From positions 930,001-994,000 of the forward strand of contig NZ_JAIUZM010000001.1 in NCBI RefSeq assembly GCF_020171345.1: a stretch of DNA of 64,000 nucleotides, written 5' to 3'. Under the pieces are notes generated by a model. That model did not search any database and was not told the origin of the DNA. It worked only from the letters and a program-made list of their open reading frames with translations. A program made the position numbers and the translations under genes. Of this stretch, positions 19,472-31,581 are shown piece after piece; the first letter of the stretch is position 1; every line of letters begins with the position of its first letter. Source of the stretch: Microbulbifer agarilyticus. GTDB lineage: Bacteria > Pseudomonadota > Gammaproteobacteria > Pseudomonadales > Cellvibrionaceae.

Positions 19472-19491
19472 TTTGTGATAAATATCACAAA
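19472..19491. promoter_or_regulatory. CRP/Vfr-type binding site upstream of the HD-GYP-like gene
   Basis: A perfect 20-bp inverted repeat with core TGTGA-N6-TCACA (19474-19489) matches both consensus half-sites of CRP-family regulators. It is centred about 155 nt before the GTG start of the HD-GYP-like gene and lies between that gene and the terminator of hemE. That spacing suits activation of a promoter with a leader of roughly 80-110 nt. Confidence 0.6.
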
Positions 19492-19529
19492 ATTGACCAT
19501 GAACGCCAGTCCTGAGGGATCCAGTTAAT

Positions 19530-19557
19530 CAAAAAGCCGCCATGTTGGCGCTTTTTT
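19530..19557 (-). terminator. Intrinsic terminator after hemE
   Basis: Arms AAAAAGCCGCC and GGCGCTTTTTT pair with a single-C bulge around a short loop. The minus strand ends in a U-run, and the other strand also has one, so it could act in both directions. It lies about 60 nt past the hemE stop. Confidence 0.65.
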
Positions 19558-19618
19558 CTCGTTGGAACCCAAAAACTAGGCTCGCGGCCAAATTAACGCC
19601 ACTTGGCCGCGATACACG

Positions 19619-20698
19619 TCAATCGTGATACTGCGGGGAAAGCTCCACCACCGCATCAAACATTGCCCCGGCATGCGCCGGGTCCACCTTGGGCGTTACG
19701 CCATGGCCAAGGTTGAAAATATGCCCGCTGCCACGACCATAACTAGCCAGGATGGACGCGACCTCTTCGCGAATACGCTCAGGTTTGGCCAGCAGGATAG
19801 ACGGGTCCATATTGCCCTGCAGAGCCACCTTGCCACCCACACGCGCCCTGGCTTGGGCAATATCGGTGGTCCAGTCCAACCCAAGTGCATCGGCGCCGGT
19901 ATCGGCCATTGCCTCCAGCCACTGGCCACCACCTTTGGTGAACAAAATCACTGGCACCTGACGACCATCCGCCTCCTTGATCAATCCCTGCACAATTCGC
20001 GCCATATAAGCGAGGGAGAACTCCCGATAGGCACTGTGGCTGAGCGCGCCGCCCCAGGTGTCAAAGATCTGTACCGCCTGGGCGCCCGCGCGAATCTGCG
20101 CATTCAGGTAATCAATCACGGAATCCGCCAGCACCGTCAGTAGCTGGTGCATATCCTCCGGGCGGTTGTAGAGCATCTCTTTGGCGCGGGCAAAATCGCG
20201 GCTGGAACCACCTTCAATCATGTAGGTAGCCAGGGTCCAGGGGCTGCCGGAAAAGCCAATCAGCGGCACGCGGCCGTTCAGCTCGCGGCGGATGGTGGTC
20301 ACCGCGTTGGTCACGTAATCCAGGTCCTTCGCCGTGTTTACCACGTCGAGCGCCGCGATATCCGCACTGCTGCGGACAGGCTTCTTGAATTTAGGCCCTT
20401 CACCCTCTTCAAAATACAAGCCCAGCCCCATGGCGTCGGGAATGGTGAGAATATCGGAAAACAGAATCGCCGCATCCAGTGGGTAGCGCTCCAGCGGCTG
20501 CAAGGTCACTTCACAGGCCAGTTCGGTATTGCGGCACAGATCCATAAAGGTGCCAGCTTGGGCACGGGTGGCGCGGTATTCTGGTAAATAACGACCGGCC
20601 TGGCGCATCATCCACATGGGTGTGCGGTCTACAGGCTGGCGCAGAAGGGCACGGAGGAAGCGATCGTTTTGAAGGGGGGCGAACTGATTGTCAGACAT
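19619..20698 (-). CDS. hemE: Uroporphyrinogen decarboxylase
   Basis: HemE removes the four acetate carboxyls of uroporphyrinogen III to give coproporphyrinogen III. The 359 residues have the N-terminal signature [16 protein letters not shown] near 27-42. The [19 protein letters not shown] motif is near 148, and the C-terminal [12 protein letters not shown] motif holds the conserved active-site segment. Length and start ([14 protein letters not shown]) are typical. It lies downstream of gltBD on the same strand, as in Pseudomonas, and has its own terminator. The early heme genes hemC and hemD are in a different cluster at 51.6-53.4 kb. Confidence 0.98.
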   Translation of the reverse strand: MSDNQFAPLQNDRFLRALLRQPVDRTPMWMMRQAGRYLPEYRATRAQAGTFMDLCRNTELACEVTLQPLERYPLDAAILFSDILTIPDAMGLGLYFEEGEGPKFKKPVRSSADIAALDVVNTAKDLDYVTNAVTTIRRELNGRVPLIGFSGSPWTLATYMIEGGSSRDFARAKEMLYNRPEDMHQLLTVLADSVIDYLNAQIRAGAQAVQIFDTWGGALSHSAYREFSLAYMARIVQGLIKEADGRQVPVILFTKGGGQWLEAMADTGADALGLDWTTDIAQARARVGGKVALQGNMDPSILLAKPERIREEVASILASYGRGSGHIFNLGHGVTPKVDPAHAGAMFDAVVELSPQYHD

Positions 20699-20807
20699 GA
20701 GGGCAACGGCTGAATAAATGGGCGGCCATTGTACTCTCGGGGTGAGATTTAGGACAGGGAGTCCAATGACGGAGCAAAGAGTTTATGCAGAAGTAGCGCC
20801 GAGAAGC

Positions 20808-20837
20808 GGTGCCGCCAGATTTCTATCTGGCGGCACC
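20808..20837 (-). terminator. Strong stem-loop 25 nt after gltD
   Basis: A perfect 13-bp stem (20808-20820 with 20825-20837) and a 4-nt loop follow the gltD stop. The minus-strand flank lacks a U-run, so termination would be Rho-assisted or partial. It could instead protect the 3' end of the gltBD message. Confidence 0.5.
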
Positions 20838-20862
20838 CTGTACAGGCATCACAGATACGCGA

Positions 20863-22296
<1,434 letters not shown>

Positions 22297-25200
22297 TTAT
22301 TCGCCGCGCTTGCGCACATCGGACAGCAGTCCGGCGAGGCTGGCCGCCTTCGGCTTCACCAACCAGAATTTGTTGAGGTAATCGTCGAAGTTGTCCAGCA
22401 ACTCCTCACCCCAGGCACTGCCGGTCTCGGCCACGAACTCTTCGATCACTTCGCGCAGGTGACTCTGGTATTCCTCCAGTGCCTCACTGCTAATACGGCG
22501 CAGCTCAATCAACTCGTGGTTGCACTTGTCGAAGAAATCGCGATCCATATCCAGTACATAGGCAAAACCACCGGTCATACCTGCACCGAAGTTCACCCCG
22601 GTTTTCCCCAGCACCGCAACCATACCGCCGGTCATATACTCACAGCAGTGATCGCCGGCACCTTCGACCACGGCGTAGGCACCGGAGTTACGCACACCGA
22701 AGCGCTCACCGGCGCAACCGGACGCGAACAGCTTGCCGCCCGTGGCGCCGTACAGGCAGGTGTTACCAACAATGCTGGTTTCCTGCGAGGCGAATTCACT
22801 GCCTTGCGGCGGACGGATAACCAGCTTACCGCCGGCCATACCTTTACCAACATAATCGTTGGCGTCGCCTTCGAGATACATCTCCAGGCCACCGGCATTC
22901 CACACACCGAAGGACTGACCGGCAACGCCGGTAAGACGCAACTTGATGGGCGCATCCGCCATGCCTTGGTTGCCGTGACGCTTGGCAATTTCCCCGGACA
23001 GGCGCGCACCAATGGAGCGGTCGCAGTTGGTAAGCTCAAAACTGAACTCACCCCCGGCGAGGTTCTCAATCGCCGGCAAGGTCTCTTTCACCATGCGCTC
23101 CGCCAGCAGGCCCTTGTCCCAAGGCTCATTCTTGGCCAGCTGACAGGTCTGCGGCTTGCTGTCGAGCAGCTCGTCGGTGTGCAACAGTGGCGACAGGTCC
23201 AGGGTCTTCTGCTTGCTGGTTTCGCCATCCAGGGTTTCCAGCAGGTCCACGCGGCCTACCAGTTCATCCATGCTGCGCACACCCAGGCTCGCCATCCACT
23301 CGCGAGTTTCCTCGGCCACGAACTTGAAGAAGTTCATCGCCATGTCCACGGTGCCGATGTAGTGCTCGTCACGCAGCTCTTTGTTCTGAGTGGCGACACC
23401 AGTGGCACAGTTGTTCAGGTGGCAGATACGCAGGTACTTACAGCCCAGCGCGACCATCGGCGCGGTACCAAAGCCAAAGCTCTCGGCACCCAGAATCGCC
23501 GCCTTGATCACATCGAGACCGGATTTCAGGCCACCGTCGGTTTGTACACGCACGTTGCCGCGCAGGTCATTGGCACGCAGGGTCTGGTGTGTTTCTGCCA
23601 GGCCCAGCTCCCACGGGGAACCGGCGTAACGAATGGAGGTAATCGGGCTCGCCGCGGTACCGCCGTCGTAGCCGGAAATGGTAATCAGATCCGCATAGGC
23701 TTTGGCCACACCGGCGGCAATGGTGCCGACGCCGGGGCGCGATACCAGTTTCACCGACACCAGCGCATCCGGGTTGACCTGCTTGAGGTCGTAAATCAGC
23801 TGCGCCAGATCCTCAATCGAATAGATATCGTGGTGCGGCGGCGGCGAAATGAGAGTCACACCAGGCACCGAGTAGCGCAAACGCGCGATCAACTGGTTCA
23901 CCTTGCCGCCAGGCAGCTGGCCACCCTCACCGGGCTTGGCGCCCTGGGCCACCTTGATCTGCAGTACTTCGGCATTCACCAGATAGTGCGGGGTGACCCC
24001 GAAACGACCGGAGGCAATCTGCTTGATCTTGGATACCTTGTCGGTACCGAAACGCGCCGGGTCCTCACCACCCTCACCACTGTTGGAGCGGCCACCCAGG
24101 CGGTTCATCGCCTGCGCCAGAGCTTCGTGCGCCTCAGGAGACAGCGCGCCGAGGGACATGGCTGCGGAATCGAAACGGCGCAGAATGCTTTCCGCAGGCT
24201 CTACCTCTTCCAGTGGAACCGGCTGCACATCTTTTTTCAGACCCAGCAGGTCACGCAGGGTGGCAACCGGGCGCTGGTTGATCAGCGTGGCGTAATCACG
24301 CCAGGCGCCGTAATCGCCAGTGCGCACTGCTTGCTGCAACGCCTGCACCACGTCCGGGTTAAACGCGTGGTATTCCTCACCGTAGACAAATTTGTGCAGG
24401 CCACCGGGAGAAACCTTCTTGCGCGGCTTCCACGCCAGCTGGGCACGGGCGTGCATGTCATCTTCCAGCTCGGCAAAGCCTGCACCCAGTACCCGTGCCG
24501 GGGCTTCCGGGAAGCACAGGTCGATCACTTCCTGGGACAAACCCACCAGCTCGTACAGCAGGGCGCCGCGATAAGAGGCAATGGTGGAGATACCCATCTT
24601 CGACAGGATCTTCAGCAGGCCTTTGCAGATACCGGTACGGTAATGCTTCTGCGCGGTAGCCGCGTCCAGCAGCAGCTCACCGGTTTCGATCAGGTGATTG
24701 ATGATGCTGTAAGAGAAGTACGGGTGCACCGCGGTCGCGCCAACGCCAATCAGGCACGCCAGCTGGTGCGAATCGCGCGCAGTGGCAGTATCGACAACGA
24801 TATTGGAGTCACAGCGCAGGCCGGCGTGCACCAGATGGTGATGCACGGCACCGGTGGCCATCAGTGCATCGATCGGCAGCTTGCCTTCTTCGATGTCGCG
24901 ATCAGACAGCACCACAATTACGGTACCGTCTTCGCGCACGGAGTCTGCCACTTCGCGACACAGTTTTTCGATCGCACTCTTCAGATCCAACTGCGCGGGA
25001 TCGTAATTCAGGTCGAACACCTTTGCGGTGAACTCTTCGCGCCCCAGATCCAGCAGCGCGGTGTACTTCATGTGCGAAAGCACTGGCGAGGACAGGATCA
25101 CGCGGTCCGCGTGTTCGATGGTTTCCTCGAACACGGATTTTTCACGGCCCAGGCAGGTTTCCAGGGACATGACGATGGTTTCCCGCAGCGGATCGATCGG

Positions 25201-26748
25201 CGGGTTAGTGACCTGCGCAAACTGCTGTCGGAAATAATCGTACAGGCAGCGGTTACCCTCGGACAGCACCGCCATGGGCGTATCGTCACCCATGGAACCG
25301 ACCGCTTCCTGACCGGATTCCGCCAGCGGACGGATCACCTGATCGCGCTCTTCCAACGATGAACTGAACAGCTTCTGGTAAACCTTGAACTGATCCAGGG
25401 AGAAATTGTTATCCACCGGCGCCGTCACCAGGGTGGAGCGGATGCGACGGGCTTTTTCCTTCAGCCACTTCTTGTACGGGTGCGCTTTTTTCAGCTCACC
25501 ATCCACCTCACCGGTGTGGCGCAGCTCACCCTTCAAGGTATCCACAGACAGAATCTGGCCAGGTCCGAGGCGCCCCTTGGCCACCACGTCGGCAGGATCG
25601 TACTGGTAAGTACCCACTTCCGAGGCAACGGTGATGAAGTCGTCCTTGGTGATCACCCAGCGTGACGGGCGCAAGCCATTGCGGTCCAGGGTACATACCG
25701 CGTAGCGGCCGTCAGTCAGCACCAGGCCGGCCGGGCCGTCCCAGGGCTCCATATGCATGGAGTTGTATTCGTAGAAAGCGCGCAGATCAGAATCCATGGT
25801 GTCGACGTTCTGCCACGCTGGTGGCACCAGCATGCGAATTGCGCGATGCATATCGATGCCGCCCACGGTCAACAGTTCCAGCATATTGTCGAGGCTGGAG
25901 GAGTCGGAGCCAACGCGGTTTACCAGCGGTGTCAGCTCGGACAGCTCCGGCACCAGCTCAGTGATGAACTTGTTGGTGCGTGCCACTGACCAGTTACGGT
26001 TGCCGGTAATGGTGTTGATTTCACCGTTGTGCGCGAGCATGCGGAACGGCTGCGCCAGCGGCCAACGCGGCATGGTGTTGGTGGAAAAGCGCTGATGGAA
26101 TACGCAAATCGCGGTTTCCAGTTGGGGATCGGCCAAATCCGGGAAGAATTTGGGCAGATCCGCGGGCATCATCAGCCCCTTGTATGAGAGCACCGCGGTG
26201 GACAGGCTACCTATATAGGTATCCTGGGTAAGTTGCTGCTCAGCCTTGCGGCGGGCGACAAACAGTCGCGCATTGAACTGCTGCTGTTCCAACGCTTCTT
26301 CCGCGTTGTTGATCAACAGGTGCTCGAAGCGCGGCAGGGATTCGCGGGCAATGGGCCCCAGGCATTCTTCATCGGTCGGCACTACACGCCAGCCCGCCAC
26401 CTGCAAACCTTGCTCTTGCAGGGCGCGCTCGAGAATTTGACGCGCACTGGCGGCCTCAGCCTCATCAAGGGGCAACATGATGGAGCCGACCGCGTACAGG
26501 TCAGTCAGGTCCTGACCAAGCTCCGCGTTGGCCACGGCGCGCAAAAAGCTGTCTGGCTTCTGCAGCAACAGACCACAGCCATCGCCGGTTTTGCCATCGG
26601 CGGCAATGCCTCCGCGGTGAGTCATACAGGTCAGCGACTCAATCGCTGTCTGCAATAACTTGTGGCTGGTTTGGCCCCTCAGGTGGGCGATCAGTCCAAA
26701 GCCACAGTTATCTTTGAACTCATCCAATCGATACAGACCGCTACCCAT
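22297..26748 (-). CDS. gltB: Glutamate synthase (NADPH) large subunit
   Basis: GltB makes two glutamates from glutamine and 2-oxoglutarate. I place the start at the ATG at 26748, which has GAGGA 6 nt upstream and gives 1483 residues; the frame is open 17 codons further but without family similarity. Cys15 (in [10 protein letters not shown]) is the expected nucleophile of the N-terminal glutaminase after removal of a short propeptide. The central and FMN domains follow. The 3Fe-4S cysteines are C1103, C1109 and C1114 in [18 protein letters not shown]-rich C-terminal beta-helix (from about 1240) completes the protein. It is in an operon with gltD. Confidence 0.98.
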   Translation of the reverse strand: MGSGLYRLDEFKDNCGFGLIAHLRGQTSHKLLQTAIESLTCMTHRGGIAADGKTGDGCGLLLQKPDSFLRAVANAELGQDLTDLYAVGSIMLPLDEAEAASARQILERALQEQGLQVAGWRVVPTDEECLGPIARESLPRFEHLLINNAEEALEQQQFNARLFVARRKAEQQLTQDTYIGSLSTAVLSYKGLMMPADLPKFFPDLADPQLETAICVFHQRFSTNTMPRWPLAQPFRMLAHNGEINTITGNRNWSVARTNKFITELVPELSELTPLVNRVGSDSSSLDNMLELLTVGGIDMHRAIRMLVPPAWQNVDTMDSDLRAFYEYNSMHMEPWDGPAGLVLTDGRYAVCTLDRNGLRPSRWVITKDDFITVASEVGTYQYDPADVVAKGRLGPGQILSVDTLKGELRHTGEVDGELKKAHPYKKWLKEKARRIRSTLVTAPVDNNFSLDQFKVYQKLFSSSLEERDQVIRPLAESGQEAVGSMGDDTPMAVLSEGNRCLYDYFRQQFAQVTNPPIDPLRETIVMSLETCLGREKSVFEETIEHADRVILSSPVLSHMKYTALLDLGREEFTAKVFDLNYDPAQLDLKSAIEKLCREVADSVREDGTVIVVLSDRDIEEGKLPIDALMATGAVHHHLVHAGLRCDSNIVVDTATARDSHQLACLIGVGATAVHPYFSYSIINHLIETGELLLDAATAQKHYRTGICKGLLKILSKMGISTIASYRGALLYELVGLSQEVIDLCFPEAPARVLGAGFAELEDDMHARAQLAWKPRKKVSPGGLHKFVYGEEYHAFNPDVVQALQQAVRTGDYGAWRDYATLINQRPVATLRDLLGLKKDVQPVPLEEVEPAESILRRFDSAAMSLGALSPEAHEALAQAMNRLGGRSNSGEGGEDPARFGTDKVSKIKQIASGRFGVTPHYLVNAEVLQIKVAQGAKPGEGGQLPGGKVNQLIARLRYSVPGVTLISPPPHHDIYSIEDLAQLIYDLKQVNPDALVSVKLVSRPGVGTIAAGVAKAYADLITISGYDGGTAASPITSIRYAGSPWELGLAETHQTLRANDLRGNVRVQTDGGLKSGLDVIKAAILGAESFGFGTAPMVALGCKYLRICHLNNCATGVATQNKELRDEHYIGTVDMAMNFFKFVAEETREWMASLGVRSMDELVGRVDLLETLDGETSKQKTLDLSPLLHTDELLDSKPQTCQLAKNEPWDKGLLAERMVKETLPAIENLAGGEFSFELTNCDRSIGARLSGEIAKRHGNQGMADAPIKLRLTGVAGQSFGVWNAGGLEMYLEGDANDYVGKGMAGGKLVIRPPQGSEFASQETSIVGNTCLYGATGGKLFASGCAGERFGVRNSGAYAVVEGAGDHCCEYMTGGMVAVLGKTGVNFGAGMTGGFAYVLDMDRDFFDKCNHELIELRRISSEALEEYQSHLREVIEEFVAETGSAWGEELLDNFDDYLNKFWLVKPKAASLAGLLSDVRKRGE

Positions 26749-26805
26749 AGAATTCCTCAAAGTGTTATCGCTACCCCGTGGGTGGTGAACGCACTGCATC
26801 GGCGC

Positions 26806-26823
26806 AGTGACAATCAGGTCACA
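26806..26823. promoter_or_regulatory. CRP-like palindrome upstream of gltB
   Basis: An inverted repeat GTGAC-N6-GTCAC (26807-26822) also reads GTGA-N8-TCAC, the core of a CRP-family site, with one mismatch in the outer T. Its centre is about 66 nt before the gltB start. It may link glutamate synthesis to CRP/Vfr control, or be the operator of another dimeric regulator. Confidence 0.4.
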
Positions 26824-26909
26824 GTCGGAGACCGGTCCCGGGGGTATATTTATCTACTCTCGAGCCAAAGGTGCCGCAGAATCCACTGAATTTTCGAAAC
26901 CCCAGTGAC

Positions 26910-26933
26910 AAAAAAAGCCCACATAAAGGGCTT
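26910..26933 (-). terminator. Rho-independent terminator of the pilMNOPQ-aroKB transcript
   Basis: On the minus strand a 6-bp stem AAGCCC/GGGCTT with a 7-nt loop is followed by a U-run (A-run 26910-26916). It lies 214 nt beyond the aroB stop, unusually far, which leaves a long 3' untranslated region. Confidence 0.7.
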
Positions 26934-27146
26934 GGTGTTGCTCGCTCGCTGCGAGCCTGCGTTTATTGTTATCGGCTCTTTTCCCCGGGTTTCATCGGGG
27001 GGGCGCGCAATATTACTCGTGCGCCCCTGCAATTGCAAGATTTGGCAGTTTTTTCCGCTGTTAGCGGGCAGTTCGACCGATTTATCTTCTTTTTAGCGCA
27101 AGTTCAAACAAAGAATCCTCAGTTTGGTAAAAAAACTACAGATTCA

Positions 27147-28232
27147 TCACTGTGCGCCGCAGGCGCGCAAAACCTCAACCAGCTGATCTTTTGGCGTATC
27201 GCTGATTATTTGTGCATCACCGAGCGCATGCAAAAGGACCAGGCGCAATTTGCCGTCCTGCACCTTTTTATCCACGGACATTGCCTCGAGATAGTCGTTA
27301 ACCGTCATCGCTTCTGGTGATTGTTGCGGCAAGTTGGCCTTCGTTAGCAGTGCGCGCAAGCGCGCGACTTCGGCTTTATCAATCCATCCGCGCAGACAGG
27401 ACAACTCTGCCGCCATTACCATGCCAGCGGCCACCGCCTCACCGTGCAACCACTTGCCGTACCCCTGCACCGCCTCGATTGCGTGACCAAACGTATGACC
27501 AAAGTTCAGAATGGCGCGCCGGCCAGACTCCCTTTCATCCTCCGCAACCACCGCGGCCTTGTCCGCGCAGCTGCGCTCCACAGCGTAGGCTAACGCCTGC
27601 GGATCCCGCGCCAGCAACAAATCCATATTTTCTTCCAGCCAACCGAAGAAGCCTGGATCACAGATCATTCCGTACTTGATGACCTCGGCGATACCTGCAG
27701 AGAGTTCACGGTCGGGAAGCGTGTTGAGAGTATCGATATCGATGAGCACCAGCTGCGGCTGGTAAAAGGCGCCAATCATGTTTTTTCCGAGCGGGTGATT
27801 CACGCCAGTCTTACCCCCGACGGAAGAGTCCACCTGAGACAGCAAGGTGGTTGGCACCTGCACAAAATCGACGCCTCGCTGATAACAGGCGGCGGCAAAG
27901 CCACTCATATCGCCGATAACGCCACCACCCAAGGCAACGATGGTGGTGCCACGATCATGCCGATTTTCCAACAGAGAATCGAATATACGGTTAACGGTAT
28001 CCAGGGTTTTGAAAGCCTCACCATCGGGCAACTCGACAACATCGACCTTGGAAAAGGCTTTCAAACCGTCGAGCACGGTCTTCAGGTACAGCGGTGCAAT
28101 GGTCTCATTGGTAACCACAAGCACCTGCTTGCCACGGATATACTGCTCAAACTGCGAGGAATCAGTTAACAACCCCGAGCCAATCAGGATCGGGTAACTA
28201 CGCTCACCCAAATCGACGTCAAGACGGTGCAT
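27147..28232 (-). CDS. aroB: 3-dehydroquinate synthase
   Basis: AroB converts DAHP to 3-dehydroquinate, the second shikimate step, using NAD and a divalent metal. The 361 residues contain [12 protein letters not shown], the NAD-binding [19 protein letters not shown] and the [20 protein letters not shown] motif. Metal-site segments EVIKYG and [11 protein letters not shown] are present, as is HGEAVAAGM. The ATG has an AGGGAG ribosome site. It is 69 nt downstream of aroK, the standard order after pilQ. Confidence 0.98.
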   Translation of the reverse strand: MHRLDVDLGERSYPILIGSGLLTDSSQFEQYIRGKQVLVVTNETIAPLYLKTVLDGLKAFSKVDVVELPDGEAFKTLDTVNRIFDSLLENRHDRGTTIVALGGGVIGDMSGFAAACYQRGVDFVQVPTTLLSQVDSSVGGKTGVNHPLGKNMIGAFYQPQLVLIDIDTLNTLPDRELSAGIAEVIKYGMICDPGFFGWLEENMDLLLARDPQALAYAVERSCADKAAVVAEDERESGRRAILNFGHTFGHAIEAVQGYGKWLHGEAVAAGMVMAAELSCLRGWIDKAEVARLRALLTKANLPQQSPEAMTVNDYLEAMSVDKKVQDGKLRLVLLHALGDAQIISDTPKDQLVEVLRACGAQ

Positions 28233-28301
28233 GGTTACTCCCTAACGCGCACAAATTGGATATAAAAAAGAGATAGGACAGAAAGGGGCTACGGAAAGTA
28301 C

Positions 28302-28826
28302 TTACGTGGTGGACCGCTCGGCGAGACGATCGGCGACAAGCTGTGCAGCCTGTTTTGGCGTACAGTGGTCGGTATCACAGACCAGATCCGCTACCTCCGC
28401 GTAATAGGCTTCGCGCTGCTCGAGAATCTCCGCCAGCTTCGCTCGCGGGTCGTCCACCTGCAACAAGGGGCGATTGCTGTTTTTCGAAGTGCGCTCCACC
28501 AACTGCTCAAGGCTCGCTCGCAGGTAAACAATAAAACCTCCTTGCTTGAGAAGCTCGCGGTTTTCTGGCATTAGGACGATGCCGCCGCCAGTCGCGATCA
28601 CCTGTGCCACACCGTTACACAGATCCCGCAACACCTCACTTTCCCGACGACGGAAGCCAGCCTCCCCCTCTACATCAAAGATCCAGGGAATGTCGGCACC
28701 GGTGCGGTCTTCCAATACCTTGTCAGAATCGGCAAATGGCAGCCCCAGTTGGGCTGCCAGTAATTTGCCGATAGTGGACTTGCCGGCCCCCATGGGACCG
28801 ACAAGAAAGATAGGCTCGGAGATCAC
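28302..28826 (-). CDS. aroK: Shikimate kinase
   Basis: AroK phosphorylates shikimate at the 3-hydroxyl. The 174-residue P-loop kinase has GPMGAGKSTIGKLLA near residue 10, the DSDKVLEDRTGADI substrate motif, FRRRESEVL and GGGIVL, and the lid arginine in RPLL. The start is a GTG that overlaps the pilQ stop codon by 4 nt (GTGA), so translation is coupled to the pilus operon. aroB follows. Confidence 0.97.
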   Translation of the reverse strand: MISEPIFLVGPMGAGKSTIGKLLAAQLGLPFADSDKVLEDRTGADIPWIFDVEGEAGFRRRESEVLRDLCNGVAQVIATGGGIVLMPENRELLKQGGFIVYLRASLEQLVERTSKNSNRPLLQVDDPRAKLAEILEQREAYYAEVADLVCDTDHCTPKQAAQLVADRLAERSTT

Positions 28827-31051
28827 TTGCTAAAGGACAGGAACTCGTCCTGCATGATGCGGGGCGTAATGAAGATCAACAGTTCGCGCTTATCTTCTTC
28901 GCGACTGGTGCGCTTGAACAGGTGGCCGAGGAAGGGGATATCACCCAGGAACGGCACCTTGCTTTCACCTTCAATAGTCTGAGCCTCGAAGATTCCGCCC
29001 AGCACAATGGTTTCACCGTTAGCAACCAGCACTTTGGTCTGCAGTGAGTTCACATTGATCGCCGGGATCTGAGCGCCGGTAATCACGTTGGTGAACAGCT
29101 CACCGACACTGTTCTGGTCGATATTCAGGCTCATGATGATGTTGTTATCCGGAGTAATCTGCGGGATAACATTCAGCAACAGCACCGCTTCCTTAAAGGT
29201 TACCGACGCTGCACCAGACGAGGTAGCCTCGAGATAGGGAATCTCCACACCGGAACGGATACTGGCTTCCTGCTTATCACCGGTCACCACTTTCGGCTGG
29301 GAAACAATTTCCGCCTGACCCACATCTTCAAGTGCAGACAACTCCAGACCAAGCAGGAAATCTTCTTTCAGAATAGCGTACGCCACACTGCCAGCAGGAT
29401 TGGACACACCCAGGTCAATCAGCATCGGGTCGTGTAGAGTCTGCGGGGAAGTCAGATCAGGACCGCTTCCGTCGCCATCAGCAATCAGTCCGACTTGCCG
29501 TCCAGAGCCAATACCGAGACCGTCGTCTCCGACATTGTGGTCTTCCATATAGCTCCAACGGACGCCGATATCGCGCAAGAAACCGGTATTCGCAGTCACA
29601 ATACGCGCTTCGATCATCACCTGACGAATCGGGATATCGATCGCATTGATCAGATCACGGAACTGGGAAATCTTCTCTTCGGTGTCAGTCAGGATGATGG
29701 TGTTGGTGCGCTCATCAACAATCGCACTACCACGAGTGGACAGGATGCTACGCCCTTCCTGATCTTCACTGCCGCCAGCGAAATTGCCCTGATTTAATCC
29801 ACCCGCTCCCGATTGCCCCATACGATCACCTACGAAGAGGGTGAAAATCTCACGGGCATCCGCGTAGCGAATCTGAATATATTCAGTGCGCAGCGGGGCG
29901 AGCTCTTCCAGCTGCTTGCGGGTTTCGAGTTCACGACGTTCACGTTCGGCGATCTCAGCAGCCGGCGCCACCATGATCACGTTTCCTTCCTGACGCTTAT
30001 CCAACCCCTTGGCTTTGAGAATCAGCTCGAGCGCCTGATCCCAGGGCACACCGTCCAGACGCAAGGTGATACGCCCTTGCACGGTATCACTTGCCACCAG
30101 GTTCAGGTCGGTAAAGTCGGCAATCAGCTGCAGCACGGAGCGCACTTCAATATCCTGGAAGTTCAGCGACAGCTTCTCACCGGTAAACGCAAACTCTTGC
30201 TGCTTCTCGCGTACTTGCGCCACGGTCAGCGGTTTAACGCTGAGCACGTACTCATTGTCTGCCTGATAGGCCAGGTAATCGTAATCGCCGTCATGGGGAT
30301 CAACAGTAATTACCGTGTTGCGGCCGTCATAATCGACGCTGATAGCATTTACCGGCGTCGCAAAGTCGGTCACGTCCAGGCGCTGGCGCAGGGATGGCGG
30401 CAGTTCCGCGCCCAGGAAAGTGAGCACGATTTTGCCGCGGGTACGCTCCACATCGATATTTACAGCGGGATCACTCAGACTGACAATTACCTTGCCCTCA
30501 CCGCCCTCGCCGCGGCGGAAATCCACATTGTTAATACCGACGTTACTCGCGGCCTTGAACTGCGGGCTACCGCCGACATTGGTGGTACTGCGCACCGGTG
30601 CAGCAGCTACGGCTGCAGTGGTAGCACTGTCGGCACCGACTTCCAGTACAACCTGATTACCCACACGCTCACTGGTGTATATCGGCAGCTTATCTAGGTT
30701 CAGAATCAGACGTGTGCGGTCTTCACCAGACACGATAACGGCGCTGCGGGCAGCGCCGATATCCATGTTGTATTTTTTCTGCGGCAGCACGCTTTCCACA
30801 CCGGCAAAATCCATCACGATACGTGCGGGTTGCTCAATGGTGTAGCCCGTGGGCTCCGGCGGTACATCACTAAAGGTGAGCCGCAACTGCAGGCGACTGC
30901 CCGGCAGCTCGGAGAACTGAATATCGTTCAACTGGCTGGCCATAGTTGGCATTGCCAATGGCAGAATCAGCAGGCCCAGCAGCAACGCTTTTGCGCGCGA
31001 CAGCTTATTGGCGCCCCAGGCCAATACTCGGGCGAGTTGCTTGATGATCAT
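28823..31051 (-). CDS. pilQ: Type IV pilus secretin PilQ
   Basis: PilQ forms the outer-membrane pore for the type IV pilus. The 742-residue protein has a long N-terminal signal sequence (about 1-39, ending MPTMAS) and two AMIN domains (about 40-260) that bind peptidoglycan. A secretin N0/N1 region (LNFQDIEVRSVLQLIADF near 295) follows. The C-terminal secretin domain ends VPFLGDIPFLGHLF and LLIFITPRIM. It is the last pil gene of pilMNOPQ and overlaps aroK by 4 nt. Confidence 0.97.
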   Translation of the reverse strand: MIIKQLARVLAWGANKLSRAKALLLGLLILPLAMPTMASQLNDIQFSELPGSRLQLRLTFSDVPPEPTGYTIEQPARIVMDFAGVESVLPQKKYNMDIGAARSAVIVSGEDRTRLILNLDKLPIYTSERVGNQVVLEVGADSATTAAVAAAPVRSTTNVGGSPQFKAASNVGINNVDFRRGEGGEGKVIVSLSDPAVNIDVERTRGKIVLTFLGAELPPSLRQRLDVTDFATPVNAISVDYDGRNTVITVDPHDGDYDYLAYQADNEYVLSVKPLTVAQVREKQQEFAFTGEKLSLNFQDIEVRSVLQLIADFTDLNLVASDTVQGRITLRLDGVPWDQALELILKAKGLDKRQEGNVIMVAPAAEIAERERRELETRKQLEELAPLRTEYIQIRYADAREIFTLFVGDRMGQSGAGGLNQGNFAGGSEDQEGRSILSTRGSAIVDERTNTIILTDTEEKISQFRDLINAIDIPIRQVMIEARIVTANTGFLRDIGVRWSYMEDHNVGDDGLGIGSGRQVGLIADGDGSGPDLTSPQTLHDPMLIDLGVSNPAGSVAYAILKEDFLLGLELSALEDVGQAEIVSQPKVVTGDKQEASIRSGVEIPYLEATSSGAASVTFKEAVLLLNVIPQITPDNNIIMSLNIDQNSVGELFTNVITGAQIPAINVNSLQTKVLVANGETIVLGGIFEAQTIEGESKVPFLGDIPFLGHLFKRTSREEDKRELLIFITPRIMQDEFLSFSK

Positions 31052-31053
31052 TT

Positions 31054-31581
31054 TTAATTGTCCTTATCTTCCAAAGTCAGTGCCCGTGGCCGCTCAATCC
31101 AGCCACCGGTGCCATCCGGCACAATTTCGAGTACATCAAGTTGTGACGACGAGGCGTTGACCACCCGCCCGTGGTTTTTACCCATGTAATTGCCGATGGT
31201 GATGCGATGGATCCCGCCGTCACCATCATTCACAAGCGCCCAAAGCTGCCCAGCCCTTGAGAGCGTGCCCACCATGGACAGGGCATCAAACGGATAGCGC
31301 TCCAGCAGCTCTTTCTGTCGGTTCAGGTCCGGAGCCACATCCAGCTTGCGCCCTACCAGGCGCTGATCCGCTTCCAGCATCGGACGAATAAACGGACTGC
31401 GCATTGCGGCCGCGCTGTACACGTACGGGCTGTAGGGTGTAAAAGTAGGGATCGGCTCAATTTGGCCTTTGGGCTTGTGCTTGACCGCCGCCATCTTCTG
31501 CCGCAGGTCACTGTGATTACCGTCGAGGCTGCAACCGGCAAGCGCCAGAATTGCCGCGGTCAGAGCGAAGTATTTTTTCAT
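31054..31581 (-). CDS. pilP: Type IV pilus assembly lipoprotein PilP
   Basis: PilP is an inner-membrane lipoprotein that joins the PilM/N/O platform to the secretin PilQ. The 175 residues begin with a lipoprotein signal whose lipobox is LAGC with Cys17. A flexible linker follows, and then a compact beta-sandwich domain (about 90-170) ending near RALTLEDKDN. It overlaps pilO by 4 nt and is 2 nt from pilQ, so the operon is tightly coupled. Confidence 0.95.
   Translation of the reverse strand: MKKYFALTAAILALAGCSLDGNHSDLRQKMAAVKHKPKGQIEPIPTFTPYSPYVYSAAAMRSPFIRPMLEADQRLVGRKLDVAPDLNRQKELLERYPFDALSMVGTLSRAGQLWALVNDGDGGIHRITIGNYMGKNHGRVVNASSSQLDVLEIVPDGTGGWIERPRALTLEDKDN

Larger units (their letters stand above)
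26749..27146. other. 398-nt intergenic region between aroB and gltB
   Basis: This gap holds the aroB-side terminator, a CRP-like palindrome close to gltB and presumably the gltB promoter. I found no coding sequence that looks real. In Pseudomonas and E. coli a damX-like SPOR-domain gene follows aroB; none is present here. The 26934-27146 part, between the aroB stop and the terminator, has no feature I recognise. Confidence 0.7.

Noticed and set aside
22459..25362. 967-codon open frame antisense to gltB
   Set aside because: It lies wholly inside gltB and its amino-acid content (many His, Gln, Arg, Thr) is that of the complementary strand of a GC-rich gene. gltB itself has all its motifs.
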